From Alitta virens (lineage: Eukaryota > Annelida > Polychaeta > Phyllodocida > Nereididae), in contig OW028574.1 in assembly GCA_932294295.1 (NCBI GenBank), forward strand, positions 30,512,145 to 30,576,144: 64,000 nt of DNA. The letters run 5' to 3'. The notes under the pieces are model-generated. The model was not told where the DNA came from, ran no database searches, and saw only the letters and a program-made list of their open reading frames with translations. The position numbers and the translations under genes are program-made. This document shows, piece after piece, positions 24,501-33,860 of the stretch (position 1 is the stretch's first letter; each line of letters opens with the position of its first letter).

Positions 24501-26511
24501 TCATGACCTTGACCTTTGACTTTGATGGTCACATGATTGAAATATTCCTTGATATAAAAACAAATATATTACAAAATTTAAGACCATGCTGGCCCTGTAA
24601 GAACTACCTATCAGCCACCAAAATCTCTCCAATTTGAGAACGTTGTCATTCATCTTGATTTTGTTTGGGACGCTTCTAGCCTGGTTGCCATGGTTACCAA
24701 TTCAAATTATTTTTGTAAAACAGGCCAGGACTACATTAAATTTCTCATGAACCAATGTCAATTTGAAAACTGCCAATCAATGTAGCATTAGGTAGGATTT
24801 AATGTCTTCTTTTACTGCAAAAATTGACCAGATTTTTGCCTTTAGCCTCACTTTTATCGTGATCTTGACCTTTGACCTTGAAGTCATCCGAATAAAATTT
24901 TTCTGCAAGTAGGTCATATTAAAAATTAAAAATCACAGAAAGCTGCAGGAACAGTGGAATCGCATGTCTGGCTTTTTGGGATTTCCCATTTGTCTATGTT
25001 GTGAAAGACATCAATTCGTTTAGGATCATTTAAACCTGGTTGCCATGGATACCAATACAACCTAAATATCCAGAACAAATTTAGACTATGTCAAGTTACT
25101 GATGAATAACTGTTTGCATGGAAACAGGTATTAAGTGATACACGTAATGAATGTAAAATATATTTTTTGTGAAAAAGGGCCAAATTTTTACATTAAACCC
25201 CAATTCTCACTATGACAATGACCTTTGACCTTAAAGGTCACATAACCAACATAAAGCATGTAGTTAAAAGATTTGATTATGTAACTTGGATGGAGTCTGT
25301 CAGTGCTAGTGGTAAAGAAATTTAAAGAAAACTAAAATTTCCTGAAAACCTGGGTTCGTTGCTATGGCAACATATTTCAAGCTATGTTGCCATTGGAAAA
25401 AATGGCATCCCCCGTAGCTTGATAGAGCTACTTCTGAGGATTCCGAAAACTGTAAGATTGTGCAGTGCCTATGATTTGTCAAGCAAGCCACTTTTTGTGA
25501 CATAGTAGCGTATACTATAACTCTATTTAGTAAATAAATATCAGACACATAGTTGACCATTAGAATTAACATGTAGAAATGTGTTATGCCTTTGATTGAA
25601 ATTGAATTTAGTGTTAATTTCTATTAAAAAAGTATACATTTAGTCTCATTTGTGTATTTATTTAGCCTTTCTCAAAGTGCATAATCTTTCATTGACAATA
25701 TTTTGGCTAATATTATATGGGTACAATGTCTAATTAATTTATTAAAATTATAAAATATTATGTAAAATTCCAAATGCAACATCTCTAATATCAGCTATGC
25801 TGTACAGCTGCATGTGGAATTTTACACAGGGTTTAGTGACTCACCCGTGCTATGAGCTCAACCCCATATTAAGACTGTCAAAATGTTTTCAAAAGTAGTG
25901 AAAGGGAGGGAGAGTTCAGAGGGAGTCTAAAGTTGAGAAAGTGAAATGTAGAGACTGAATCTTCTATACTCGAAAGGTAGTTATACCTTTTTTTAAATGT
26001 TGGTTTGTGTTGTAACTATTGGCACCCCACTAATTAGTATCCATATACTATAGTGCACTGCAAAATTATATTGCAGCACATTTCTTATTTTGCAATTTAT
26101 AAGTTCAAAGGTCCATAGTAACAATTTTACACTTATTATTATTAAGTGAAAAGTCATTGTTTAATTTCCTAAAATTTGCTAAGGTTATGCTGCTGCAGCA
26201 TCCTATGTTTTCTAGCTAATCTTTCTCTGTTCATCTTCAATAACCAACTATAATATCTACACATAATTACCTAATTTCCTCAAATTTGCCAAGGGTATGC
26301 TGTTGGAGCAGGCTATTTATATATTTTTTCAAGTTAATCTTAATTTACAGTTGCCTTTCCCTGCTGTCACTGTGTTTAATCGGTTATGCCACAAATTCCA
26401 TCAACATTAGGACATACAACATTCAAAAGGTAGAATATTAAAACTCACCCCATTGGTATGGACTACTTGCTGGGGTTGTTGATGTATATAGACCTGTTGA
26501 TTATAATGCAT
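15588..26511 (-). CDS. MS4A/CD20-like four-transmembrane protein, 7 exons
   Basis: Minus-strand exons: 26511-26449, 18919-18767, 18646-18590, 17439-17287, 16827-16705, 16501-16471, 15742-15588. All have GT..AG borders. The first five junctions are phase 0 and the last is phase 1, giving an uninterrupted 244-residue frame. The start ATG opens a Gln-rich cytoplasmic head (MHYNQQVYIHQQPQQ). Helix 1 is in HLGILQLLLGFLICG, helix 2 spans the exon 2/3 junction (TPFFILAGAFGV), and helix 3 is TTMVFSILSAVFCVG. A loop with two Cys follows (NQCKRYYEVYIEYC), then helix 4 (AMFACMLILGLIEGIVAIVA) with a membrane-proximal YCCHGCC cluster. The tail is His/Pro/Tyr-rich (YPGAYPGSPQRYPIPYE). Helix spacing, the LGxxQxLLG motif and the LxLxE in helix 4 match the MS4A (CD20-like) family, and length is typical. 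A claudin-like or other 4TM family is less likely. Intron 1 (18920-26448) holds the fold-back element. Confidence 0.75.
16562..16702. repeat. TCATA/TCATC microsatellite
   Basis: Runs of TCATM pentanucleotides abut the 3' side of an MS4A-like exon: the GTAAG donor of exon 16827-16705 overlaps the repeat edge at 16700-16704. The repeat therefore starts directly inside the intron. Confidence 0.9.
17020..17118 (+). repeat. dispersed repeat family R1, copy 1
   Basis: Contains CCGTGTTG, GGCCA-TGG, ACGTTACCACCCTTGCCA, GGAGGC-CAGGACTTTCAA. The same ordered blocks occur near 22560-22675 and 41275-41366, all on the plus strand. Lies in an MS4A-like intron. Class unknown; probably the conserved end of a SINE or MITE. 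Confidence 0.7.
19024..19042. repeat. GC-rich perfect hairpin
   Basis: GCGGCCCC-ATA-GGGGCCGC is a perfect 8-bp stem in an otherwise AT-rich intron. AATAGGCC occurs at its left and again near 19188, hinting at a small mobile element of about 180 bp. Confidence 0.55.
19640..20065. repeat. degenerate GACGGAAAT-type repeat region
   Basis: Many imperfect copies of GAYGGAAATYGACGGAA and CGTAAG-like words, ending in their complement (GCTTTCCGT, CCTTTCCGG). A small perfect hairpin TTTTCATGC-AA-GCATGAAAA is at 19865-19884. The spurious short frames here arise from this simple structure. Confidence 0.55.
20638..21356 (+). promoter_or_regulatory. DR1-type nuclear-receptor half-site repeats, left arm
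   Basis: AGGTCAAAGGTCA occurs at 20638-20650, with close variants at 20991-21003 (exact) and 21338-21356 (extended to AGGTCAAAGGTCAAGGTCA). Two AGGTCA half-sites separated by one base form the classic DR1 element bound by HNF4/RXR-type receptors. One occurs per tandem unit. Binding is inferred from the motif only. Confidence 0.5.
22395..22680 (+). repeat. dispersed repeat R1, copy 2, with (GTTA)n
   Basis: Begins with (TTAG)n at 22405-22425, then ATTGTTTAACGCC, a GTGGGCTATG block, and the family core CCACTGGGG, CCACCCTTCGCCGCGTGGAGG, CCAGGACCTTCGAGGGC. It is the longest of the three copies and is likely an insertion in the centre of the fold-back element. Confidence 0.65.
24510..25231 (-). 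promoter_or_regulatory. DR1-type half-site repeats, right arm
   Basis: The complement TGACCTTTGACCT is at 24866-24878 and 25219-25231, with a one-base variant at 24510-24522. They mirror the left-arm sites, so the element carries six such sites in inverted symmetry. Confidence 0.5.
25520..26440. other. MS4A-like intron 1, remainder
   Basis: No coding signal. Two direct repeats of about 60 bp (TTTCCTNAAATTTGCNAAGG-TATGCTG) lie at 26164-26210 and 26275-26320. Confidence 0.5.
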
Positions 26512-27118
26512 CTTGGAAATTCTGCAGCAAAATAATATCAACCAGGAAGCGTAAAGGTCGCATATATTATATGCACTGCAAAAGGTCATATGCCACGCAT
26601 GGCAGCAACTGGAAAAAATATTTCAGCAAAACTTATATCTTATATCAAATATGAGGAATGTTAGAAAAGTGTGCAGTATGGACAAATAATATATATCAGT
26701 GTAAATTGGAAATGCATGTATCTGACACATTATTTTGACAATGATTCCATATGGAAACTGGCAGAGACCTACCTTTTGAATTTAGTAGATCAACTAGACT
26801 GTCGATTTGGTAGTGGAGCATGCAGCACTACTCAGAAATTCTTCACTGCCATGGGCACTTCCCTTTTTAAAAGTTAATTTCTTTTCTTGACATAGTGGGA
26901 CCTAAGTGTCTATATCGGATTAACAAAAAATTGGACTGAATGTAATACATTATATCATTGAAATAGTTTAATTGCTGCAAAGCAATGAGGTTGTGCCGTG
27001 CCAAAGTTCCCCCCAGGTGTCGCCACTAGCGATCCTACCAAAGCAGTGTTTGTTTACATGGCCGACTGACCCAGTTGAATAGAAAAGCTCTCGTGTCGTT
27101 CTGCTCTGATTATCAAGT

Positions 27119-29092
27119 ATGCCTCAGTGTTCTGTTCCGTTGTGCACTAATCAAGGGGGACACAGGTTTCCACAAGTGTTGAGAGACTGGCTCATCAAAA
27201 TTAAGCGTGATAGGCCTGATAGACAAGGTACAATTTGGGTGCCTGGACCAGCTGCTGTTGTGTGCCGGAGTCATTTCACAGAAGATAGTTATGTGCAGAC
27301 AAGTTATCATGGTAAGTGTGAATAAACTATGTAATGTTCTAACTAGTTTAGGAGATTGAGGGCACATACCTGTTGTGTTATTATTACAATTCATGTAATT
27401 TGTATTACACATTGTGTATTGTACACACCACAGCAGTAAGAGAATCTCAGAGATATTAAGTACATACCTGTATGCACAGCATGTTTTAAATTTTTGAGTA
27501 AACAAGACACCTGCTACCCAGATGTTCTGATGCTTTTAAAAATATCAGCCACTTTAATTGTATTGACAACAGCAGTTTGGATTATTCCATTAAGATTAGT
27601 TCATTACATTTCATAGCGATTGTCAGTATTGTAGGCTTTTTTCATAGATATAGCTTAATAATACGTATCATGATACATATCGTATCGGTTTTACTGTATC
27701 GTGAAATGTATCGTATCGTTATAAAGATAAAGGTGTACAGCCCTATTTTAAATGTATTAATTTTTTCACAGCGTACACAAGTCAATGACATATGTATGTT
27801 CACTTTTAATTTGACAGGTCTGGTCCCTGCTAAGCGACAGTTGAAGCAGAATGCTGTGCCCACTGTATTTGCATGGAGCAAAAATGACAGCCTGGAACTA
27901 GGCAGAACAAACTTGAGAGCCTTGAAAAGGCAAGTTGCTGCTGACGAGAAAGAAGCAGAGGCACGGCTGGCTGTGGAAAGCATAAGTCATGAGGAATTGA
28001 TCACCATGGAAGAAATACATCTAGGTGCGTTTCTGTACTTTCATCATCTATTCTGTATTTATTATTTTGATAGAGTAAATAATACTCTGTCATCATTCAA
28101 TAATATGGTTATTTTACCTTGCAGATGAGGATAACACAGACGCAGTTCCTGTGAATGTTACGTCAACCACCAGCACACAAACTATCACATCACCTGTCCA
28201 GCTTTACTCTGCAAAACGATTTTCGGATGACCAGTTGCATTACTTCACCGGCCTGGAGTCATAGAGAAAGTTTTGCCTTGTATTAGATACCCTTGGTCCT
28301 GCAGCACTCAAGCTAAATTACTTATACGGACCTCCACCTGCACTGTCTGTGGAAGACCGATTCCTCCTGACATTGGTCAAATTACGACTTCACTCAGCAA
28401 ATGCAGAACTGAGCATTCAGTTTGATATACCTGAGAAGCAGGTTAGCAATGTGTTCATCACATGGATTAATTTTATGTATGTGCAGTGGGAAGAGATAAA
28501 CTGGTGGCCTTCAAGGGAACTGGTTCACTATTTTGCTCCAAGTGGATTCAGCGAGAAATTCCTCAACACTAGAGTGATTATAGATGGTACGGAATGCCCA
28601 ATTAAGAAACCAAAGCAACCAGTGGCCCAGCAAGCGACTTTTTCCACCTACAAAAATCGCAACACAGTCAAAGTTTTAGTAGGTATCACTCCTGCAGGAC
28701 TTGTGTCCTATGTTTCACCAGCCTACGGTGGATCCACAAGTGACAGACAGATTTGCGAACGATCTGGTCTGCCCACAATGTGTGATCCGCTTGATGAAAT
28801 TATGGCGGATAAAGGTTTTAATGTCGAGGACCTTTTCTTGCCATACCAAGTCCGCCTGAACATTCCGACTTTTGTTAAGAAAAGGAACAGACTCGCTGCG
28901 GAAGACGTCAAGAAGGACTGCAAGATAGCCAGCAAGAGAGTACATGTGGAGCGGATTATCGGACTGGCCAAAACGTACAAGATTCTAACTCAGCCAATGA
29001 GTCACATAGAGTCTTCCCTTGCATCAAGAATTATCAAAGTTGTATTTGTTCTCTGCAATTTTAGAAAATGCATCGTACCTGATGATGCCTGA
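27119..29092 (+). CDS. THAP-domain DDE transposase (ISL2EU type), one stop
   Basis: Three exons with phase-1 junctions: 27119-27311, 27818-28024, 28125-29092. Exon 1 is a THAP zinc finger: MPQCSVPLC (first Cys pair) and VVCRSHF (Cys and His) around residues 4-55. Exon 2 is a charged linker with a Glu/Arg-rich helix (AADEKEAEARLAVES). Exon 3 has the DDE_Tnp_4 nuclease: IIDGTECPI (first Asp), YGGSTSDRQI, IMADKGFN (Asp) and HVERIIGLAKTYKIL (Glu). A helix-turn-helix-like segment precedes it. A TAG at 28262-28264 interrupts exon 3 after GLES; reading is open on both sides, so this looks like a single nonsense change. THAP binds the transposon ends and the DDE fold cuts and joins DNA in related proteins. 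The TGA stop at 29090-29092 ends the gene. Confidence 0.8.
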
Positions 29093-29614
29093 TGATAAGA
29101 AACATTACTTTTTTTATGACACTCTAGAGTTTATTTTCCTCCAAATGACAACAAGATATGTAATACACAATTTAAAAAAACATGTACGACAATATCTAAT
29201 AGACCTTTAACGACTTCAATGGAGCACTTTCAAAAAAGTTGTCATGCTCTGAGCATAAATCAGATGACATACAATGACTACAAAGTAGACTAGTAGTTAA
29301 ATCTGATGAGATACAATGAGTACAAAGTAGAAGTACAAACTGACTAGCATTTTTGCTAATAGGTGAGATAAATCTGACATTATGCGATACAATGACTACA
29401 AAAGGAGTAGTTGGCTAGTAAAATATGAAATGTATTGGGTAGACAAGTTTTCTATGTCACATCATAACATGCATTTTTGACTTCACATTGTAAAATATTA
29501 TGTGTCTTAACAGGCACATAAAAAAATGATTTTGTAACAATAATAAAGTACTTATCAAACTGAACGTTGGACGGAATTTCCTTCATTTAAATTTAAGTTT
29601 ATTGGTTTTAACCA

Positions 29615-31772
29615 TTACACAAAGTATCTATCATATGATTTAAATACAAACTTGCTTATAAGAGCTGATCTAAAGTATTGTTTGTAGAATGACTCCAAGT
29701 TCTTGACCATGGAAGTAATAAACTGGTCATCTCTGGCGATTTCAATGATTTTGAAGTCCACTAAGGTAAACACAATGAACGGGCATCTGGAGTAGTTGGT
29801 ACACATGAGTTGTCCTTGTACTTGATAGTAATACTGATGGTCATGGCATAGCGTCATACCTTCGTCACCAAACTTTACATAAGGTACATTTGTTGGATTA
29901 ATCATCTTGTCCTTGGCGGTAAAGGGACATTTCACCTCCAGGATGGTATTACTGTCTACCAGTCGGTCAGGAAAATCGCCAACCATGGATTTGTGGAATC
30001 CACAAAAAGCCCTCATTCAACAGTTTTGTGTCCAGTGATGCGCTCAAATGCCTCCATGGCAACACTTTCATATTTAATGCCATGAGAAGTTGCCCTTGAT
30101 GAAAAATGCTTTTTGTGTATGAAACTTCTGGCCAAAGCATGAAAGTTGGTTGCAGATGTAGCTTTGCAGATGCGGCCAAAATTGGATGATGTAAGCCGAT
30201 GTTGTCGTTGCAGCATCCACTCCTTATTTTGTACTTGACCGAGTGTATTTTCTTCGATGCGAGTTTTTTCCTCCTTGGTAATTGATTCCAGCTGAAAAAA
30301 ATCATTCATCTGAGCTTGAATCAATCTAGCATTCATTGTTTGATTATTATTAAGGTGATCTTAACAGACAAGTACCTTGTTATCCTGAAAGAAGCGGTCA
30401 TCACTTCTGCCAGCATAGTCATGCATAAAATTTGTTGTTATGGGATTTGCTGGAGGGTACAACATCTGTACGGGCATCTTTCGATCATCCTGAAAAGAAA
30501 GTATAGAATTATGCAAAGCACTGTTCAGCTTGACGCAGATGAATACTTAAAGTGTAGAGAGTGAGAAGAGTTTTATTTATGTGACACGTGCACAAAAACA
30601 TCACATATACAAATTGAACAAGTACACCCAGCCCCATATGGGCATATCTGTCACAGTAATATACTGATTAAAGCCTTACATAAAAGCCATCTTTTGCCAC
30701 AGCAGTAAACTTTCCAAATGCCTATTTACCGATAGTTAATTTTAAATTTTAAACAGCATACATATGTCTAATAACAAAAGCTTAAGTGCTGAAAATTTGA
30801 ATAACTGCATTGAAAGATACTCACAACAAAACTTAATACTTTGTTCCGGAACAAATCTGGATAGCCAGTCATGTTCCTTCTCTGCACAGGCCGCAGATCG
30901 AACTCCCATTCCTTTTTTCTGAGCATTGCCAGGTGGCTGGTCTTCATAGGGGAACCTTTGTAGGGCTTTGCATGGTGAAAGGTTTGAAGTCTCTAGAAAA
31001 ATAGTTTTTGTGTGTTAGTCATGATTTTGCTTAATCCCGATATAGATTTTATTCTTATTTGGAGCTGCTTTTATTCATTTACCAATATGTTCCGTAAGAA
31101 TATCACAACTTACTTGTGTGCAGGTCTGTTCTGTCAGCATATCACCAGTAGAGGAAAATATTATTAATCCATAGAGTAAGGTAGCAATATGTTTGCAATG
31201 CCCAGATGGTCCCTCTCCTGCAGTGCATGTACACTGACATTCCTCAATGACTCCAAATGCATCAATTCTGACATCAACTGTATAAGAGGTAGACTTGGGG
31301 TATTCGGACCACACTTGTCCTTTCAAAAATGAAGTGGTACCCTGCTTTGCTTGACGCACATACCGAATGTATCTGAAACCGAGTTATACAATTTATTGTA
31401 TAGATATAAACAAAGTAAAAATTCTTTTAGTTAATGTAATTGGTGTAAAATTATCAACACACCAGTTATACAAATGTGAAATAGGTATTTATGTCCATAT
31501 TAAGCAAACAACAAGATTATGGAGAACTGCAGAATTACCTTTCTTCATACATGTCTTTGCACTTCTCTTCAAATTCTTTTTCGTTGGATTGAAGATATTC
31601 TTGTATTCTCTTCATGAGAACATTTGTTTATCTTAGTTCATAGCCATAGGCCTACACAGTGTTTATTTACCTTGTAATCAAATCTTTCTTTCTTCCTGAC
31701 GTGGATTTTCCCCTGCTCTTGAGCTCTGCTATCAGTGCTAAACACTTCCACTCAGTATATTTAGTTGTCATT
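29615..31772 (-). pseudogene. SAP-SWIM-YqaJ nuclease-like protein of the ISL2EU element
   Basis: Minus-strand exons, approximate limits: 31772-31669, 31611-31540, 31374-31114, 30992-30826, 30490-30374, 30304-29615. Exon 1 starts MTTKYTEWKCLALIAELKSR and continues as a SAP-type DNA-binding helix pair. Exon 3 is a SWIM zinc motif (ECQCTCTAG, then GHCKHIATLLYGL). Exon 4 carries LQTFHHAKPYKGSPM and RPVQRRNMTGYPD. The last exon is a YqaJ-type exonuclease: RLTSSNFGRICKAT, SHGIKYESVAMEAF, then the metal-site ILEVKCP and HQYYYQVQGQL. A TGA at 30016-30014 replaces a codon after HKTVE, and a one-base frameshift follows before DFPDRLVDSN, so the copy is broken between the two YqaJ halves. YqaJ proteins are related to phage lambda-type recombination exonucleases. 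Its role in transposition is not established. Confidence 0.75.
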
Positions 31773-32013
31773 GTGTTTGGTCAAAGGTTACTTGAAAAAA
31801 CGAACACAACACTGCAGCTACACAAGTTTGTTTACATACGTTCTACACTCGAGCAATAATGAGTACGGTAGGATCGGTCGCAGCGCCTCCCCGCGGAAAT
31901 TTCGCGTGACAACCTCATTAGGAGGTAATAATATATATTTTGGCAGCATGAAAAATAGCTTAAAAGCTGAGCATGGTTCGGCAATATTGTATATTCAAAA
32001 TTTAGTTTCTTTT

Positions 32014-32216
32014 CAGCCAAATTCATTGACTCAGAAACAAGTCTCATAGACTTGGAAACTAGACTGCAGAGGAGATAACAATACTATGTTGATTCAGGAC
32101 ACGTATTGATTGAGGGACTGCTTTAGTTACCAATGCGGACCTTGAATTCACATGACATCCTTTAGAGTTTAGCTTCCAATTATATGAGACTAGACTAGTG
32201 TCAATGAATTTTGCTG
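32014..32216. mobile_element. TA-type MITE, copy 1
   Basis: Starts CAGCCAAATTCATTGA and ends TCAATGAATTTTGCTG, followed by TA. The inner inverted pair AACAAGTCTCATAGAC / gagactagactagtg matches the second copy at 54488-54654. The left flank is TT, so its TA copy has mutated. No coding capacity. Confidence 0.7.
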
Positions 32217-33590
32217 TAATACAGTTGAGTGTTCTCCAATTCGTTGAATAAATACAGCTTTGTGTGTTTTCTACCAATAAAATGGTGTTATTTCCTCTTG
32301 ATAGGCATCCTGAGGCATCATAACTCTTGTAATTATTGTGGCATATTATGAGATTTGTAGAACCATCTCTGTCATATTCAGACTGTACCCTGTATTATCA
32401 GAAATGAGACCAAGCACCTTATTCTGTGTCAGATCAGGCCTATATAAAAAAGATATGGAACAGTGATTGCAATTATCTGATTCATCATTTGATTCATCTA
32501 TACCCAATGTAATGACAAATATGCCTTCTGATGTCAGTTTTCTGTTGGGCTTTTGTAAATGTATTGATAGTATATCATGTTGTGACAATCAATCAATCAA
32601 TCAAATTGTAGGAGACTACCTGTTGCTTGAAAATAATTTCATGTTTAGCCAAGTACTGCCAACAATTCATGGCTTAAGCTTGAAACAATTATAATGGCAT
32701 TGACTTGGCCTTGCTAAAATTGGACTCCTCACCATCCACTATTGTTATAATGTTTTCATGTTTTACACCACACCATGACCACTAAATATTTATATGCCCA
32801 GGTGGTTCGAATGCATGCATATTAAGATGCATATGTGTAAGTAATACTATGTATGGATGTAGGAGTTGAATGTGCTTTAATGTATATTATATGATTTGTA
32901 TATGCATATTGTTCAAGTACATGTCTTGTATAACTCGTTCTGCCCCTATTGCATGCTACTGCATGCCCACTACATATAACTGCTGTCAATTTCCCTCTGG
33001 AACTTCCCAGTAGCAGAATACCTTCCCTCTAGTGACCAAACACGGTCCTCTGGTGACTAAGGTTCTTGCTTTGCAAATTAAATTGATTCCAGGGGTCACC
33101 TGCAATTTCCTTGCAGCACCTGGGCCCCTTCGCAATTAGACCCAACACGGCTGCCCCATTCAATGCATTACCACTGGCCAGGGGATTGCACTGGTGTGAA
33201 CACTTGAGTTAATTTGGTAATTCAAATGTTTTCTGTCCTATATTAGCTGTATTTAACATTGATGTAATAGGCAATTAAGGATAAATAAAGTTGTCAAAAT
33301 TGAATGCTAGAATGTTATTGAAATGTTCAACAGCTGCTCAATGGTAGACTGCCATTTTCAATTACAGTAAACTGATACTATATATTGTATTGTATTGTAT
33401 TGCACTTCTGAAATGCTTGCTGTCCTACTTATGAGTAAAGAATTCAAATTTGGCTCTAGCCCAGCTTACTTTCGCTAACGCTATGCATGGCTAAATGAGA
33501 AATATCTAGCTTAGAAAAACAGTCTAATAATAGAATAACCTAACACATTGCAGATGCGGTGTCAACTGTTGCCGGAAGTTTGAGTCTAAG
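32217..33590. other. no gene recognised
   Basis: Opposing frames at 32346-32588 and 32467-32694 overlap one another and show no domain. Small (AATC)n run at 32587-32604 and a TATTG run near 33385. Confidence 0.4.
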
Positions 33591-33597
33591 ACAAAAT

Positions 33598-33599
33598 AC

Positions 33600-33644
<45 letters not shown>

Positions 33645-33860
33645 TATAGATAGATAGATATATAGATAGATAGATAGGAAAATAGATAGGAAAGTGCAAC
33701 TCTCTTATGCAAGTTCTTGCCACTAGCAAGGGTTGATTGATGAGGTGAGAGGATTCCACTTATGTTACACATGGTTGGGGAATTGTATTTGCTTAAGCAT
33801 AGACACCAAGTAGAAGGGCCACCATACAAATGACATTCAGCTGGGATGTTGCTCAATAGC
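33598..33860 (-). mobile_element. tRNA-derived SINE, 5'-truncated copy with (TATC)n tail
   Basis: On the minus strand it carries the same ordered blocks as the SINE at 47421-47712: ATCCCAGCTG-ATGTC, GTGTCTATGCT, CACCTCATCAATCAA, GCAAGAACTTGC, and ends in (TATC)n. The tail is the GATA microsatellite at 33600-33680 on the plus strand. The tRNA head is missing. The 149-residue minus frame here is an artefact of the tail (SIYLSIYLSI). Confidence 0.8.

Larger units (their letters stand above)
20374..25515. mobile_element. fold-back element with tandem-repeat arms
   Basis: The left boundary GTATACGCTACTATGTCA (20374) is repeated in reverse complement at the right end (to 25515). Both are flanked by TA, as for a TA target duplication. 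The arms (to about 22100, and from about 23540) are inverted copies of each other along their length. Each arm is a tandem array of four units of about 340-356 bp. The unit marker GTATCCATGGCAACCAG starts at 20817, 21173, 21519 and 21858, and its complement begins near 24000, 24325, 24681 and 25036. The 1.4 kb centre is mostly unique and includes an R1 repeat. No transposase frame is present. This layout matches fold-back (FB/TU-type) elements. It sits in intron 1 of the MS4A-like gene. Confidence 0.8.
26987..31916 (+). mobile_element. ISL2EU-type DNA transposon, nearly complete
   Basis: Terminal inverted repeats are at 26987-27039 and 31867-31916: outer GAGGTTGT and inner CGATCCTACC are exact, the middle is diverged. 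Both ends abut AT, consistent with a 2-bp target duplication. Inside are two convergent genes: a THAP/DDE transposase on the plus strand (27119-29092) and a SAP-SWIM-YqaJ protein on the minus strand (31772-29615). A transposase plus a YqaJ-type nuclease is the hallmark of the ISL2EU superfamily. Each gene has lost function through very few changes (one stop; one stop and one frameshift), so the insertion is fairly young. The superfamily name is from memory of that architecture. Confidence 0.8.

Noticed and set aside
27577..28128. 183-codon plus frame as a gene of its own
   Set aside because: Its first part is intron; only 27818-28024 is the second exon of the THAP transposase.
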